Of a stretch of DNA of 28,180 bases, positions 27,291-28,180 are shown one piece after another. A model generated the notes under the pieces. That model was not told the origin of the DNA and searched no databases. It saw nothing but the letters and a program-made list of their open reading frames with translations. The position numbers were made by a program, and so were the translations under genes. Every line of letters begins with the position of its first letter. The stretch's first letter is position 1. The DNA lies in NCBI GenBank assembly GCA_003427395.1, contig BFEA01000096.1:3306333-3334512 (forward strand), given 5' to 3'. Source of the stretch: Chara braunii (taxonomy: Eukaryota; Streptophyta; Charophyceae; Charales; Characeae).

Positions 27291-27951
27291 TTTCTTTCAT
27301 CCTGGAGTCCCCTAGACCATACAAACTTTTGCAATAGACTTTCGTATGTCTTTTCAAAACCGAAGTGTCCACTCCAGCCGTGAGCCAATTCCAAGAAGTG
27401 AGTACGGATAGGCTCATGGTTGGGTACACACATTCGGTCGTACTTCCCGTAACGTCGAAAAAGTAAACCTTTACACTCGTGGAAATCAGGTTGGCTGCTA
27501 GGGTCAACCTGGATCTGCTCAAGGATGGGACTGAGTTCCGGGTGCTTGGCAGTATGCTCGATGAGTGCCTCCTTCAAATTCTTACGGAGATCGTAGGAAC
27601 CCACAAGCCAAGTCATGTACTTAGGATGGCGAGACAAAGCATCCGCAACGCGATTGTAACAGCCTTTCTTGTGCTTAAGTTCAAAATCATACATTGTAAT
27701 CTCATGCAGCCAGCAGTCAAATATGGTTGATGGATTATTCTGTGTCTGGATCCATTTCAAAGTCTCATGGTCTGATAACACTTTGAAATGGCGACCTAAG
27801 AGGTAGTGTTTCCAATGATCTAGTGCCTCTCTCAAGGTATAGAGTTCTCGCATCTAACTGGAGGCAGCTACCTTGTGACTGGGCATGCATTTGTTGTAAT
27901 TCTCAAGTGGATGTAAGTCGTCACCATCATCTTGCTACAACACCTACGAAA
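27194..27951 (-). pseudogene. Ty3/Gypsy RNase H relic and HH half of integrase finger
   Basis: On the minus strand a 219-codon open stretch from 27853 contains RELYTLREALDHWKHYLLG, SDHETLKWIQTQ and ADALSRHP, the RNase H end of Ty3/Gypsy pol. The integrase zinc-finger histidines (HFLELAHGWSGHFG) come next. Upstream in the same frame, 27915-27857 still reads DDLHPLENYNKCMPSHKVAA (RT/RNase H junction), interrupted by TAG at 27856-27854; at least two further TAG codons lie upstream. A frameshift near 27290 separates it from the integrase frame. Homology stops near 27951, where a GC-rich fold-back begins, so RT, protease and gag are missing. Confidence 0.85.
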
Positions 27952-27955
27952 CACT

Positions 27956-28048
27956 CGCGGACGCGTCCGCGGGGTCGAGCTCGGAGGGGCCGTGAGGCCG
28001 GCTGTATTCATGCCCGCGGCCGCGGCTGGCCTCGACCGCACCGCGGAC
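27956..28048. repeat. GC-rich fold-back breaking the chromovirus
   Basis: It starts with a perfect 16 bp palindrome CGCGGACGCGTCCGCG (27956-27971). GTCCGCGGGGTCGAG (27965-27979) pairs with CTCGACCGCACCGCGGAC (28031-28048) with a 3-base bulge. CCGCGGCCGCGG lies inside. The composition contrasts sharply with the AT-rich flanks. It may be a small transposon or the end of a larger one; it resembles the 188 bp MITE in composition but not in termini. Confidence 0.65.
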
Positions 28049-28096
28049 ATGAATTGACCCGATTTTGCCCAAATAAAATAATGGGTAAAAAAATAT

Positions 28097-28141
28097 ATAT
28101 ATGGGGTTGTAGGGATTTTCAAGCCCCACAACCCCATATAT
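28097..28141. repeat. 14 bp perfect hairpin in AT-rich DNA
   Basis: ATATATGGGGTTGT (28097-28110) and ACAACCCCATATAT (28128-28141) are exact complements with a 17-base loop. The function is unknown; it may be a terminator-like or transposon-end hairpin. Confidence 0.8.
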
Positions 28142-28180
28142 TGTTTTTTTGGAAACATATAATTTTATAGAATTATAAAA

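Overview
This is a repeat-dense eukaryotic nuclear window with 362 unresolved bases (10421-10782) and a few single N calls. The host is probably in the green lineage. The U6 snRNA relics end like plant U6 rather than animal U6, and the LTR element is a plant-style chromovirus. A streptophyte alga such as a charophyte is my guess from the general look of the Ty3 and LINE proteins; nothing in the window proves it. No prokaryotic operon, CRISPR array or virus was found. Only one host-type protein gene is convincing, a secreted DUF4360-family protein at 6996-7592 (minus).

Layout. 1-2257: microsatellite, one end of a TTAA-flanked transposon, and a 1.28 kb solo LTR (minus). 2258-4387: hAT-like end, a transposon-like block with symmetrical internal repeats, GC-rich DNA. 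4388-5746: a polyadenylated U6 pseudogene split by a tRNA-derived SINE, then a U6-U6 tandem retrocopy flanked by target-site duplications (TSDs). 5747-8600: the DUF4360 gene, a short inverted repeat, a tandem duplication. 8650-12840: several SINE copies of two families, many with TSDs, a 120 bp MITE, an assembly gap, two fold-backs and near-empty retro-insertions consisting mostly of poly(A). 12930-18378: a 407 bp TIR element, then a larger TIR element that carries a SINE and a 3.66 kb 5'-truncated LINE (LINE A, minus).

18556-19728: what appears to be a U6-LINE chimera, the first 63 nt of U6 fused in the same orientation to the 3' end of a LINE. 19924-21850: a 188 bp TTAA-flanked MITE and a degenerate LINE 3' end (LINE B) interrupted by direct repeats with a tRNA-like core. 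22070-24635: LINE C, cut on its 5' side by a Ty3/Gypsy chromovirus whose 3' LTR is 24636-25968 and whose pol (chromodomain, integrase, RNase H, minus strand) runs to about 27951. There it is broken off at a GC-rich fold-back; an AT-rich hairpin follows.

How it works together. The window reads as a record of LINE machinery at work. The same enzymes probably mobilised the SINEs, the U6 RNA copies and the very short poly(A) insertions, since these share poly(A) tails and 10-15 bp TSDs. Nesting gives relative ages: U6 pseudogene before SINE-1; large TIR element before LINE A; LINE C before the chromovirus. All retroelement reading frames seen are broken by stops or frameshifts.
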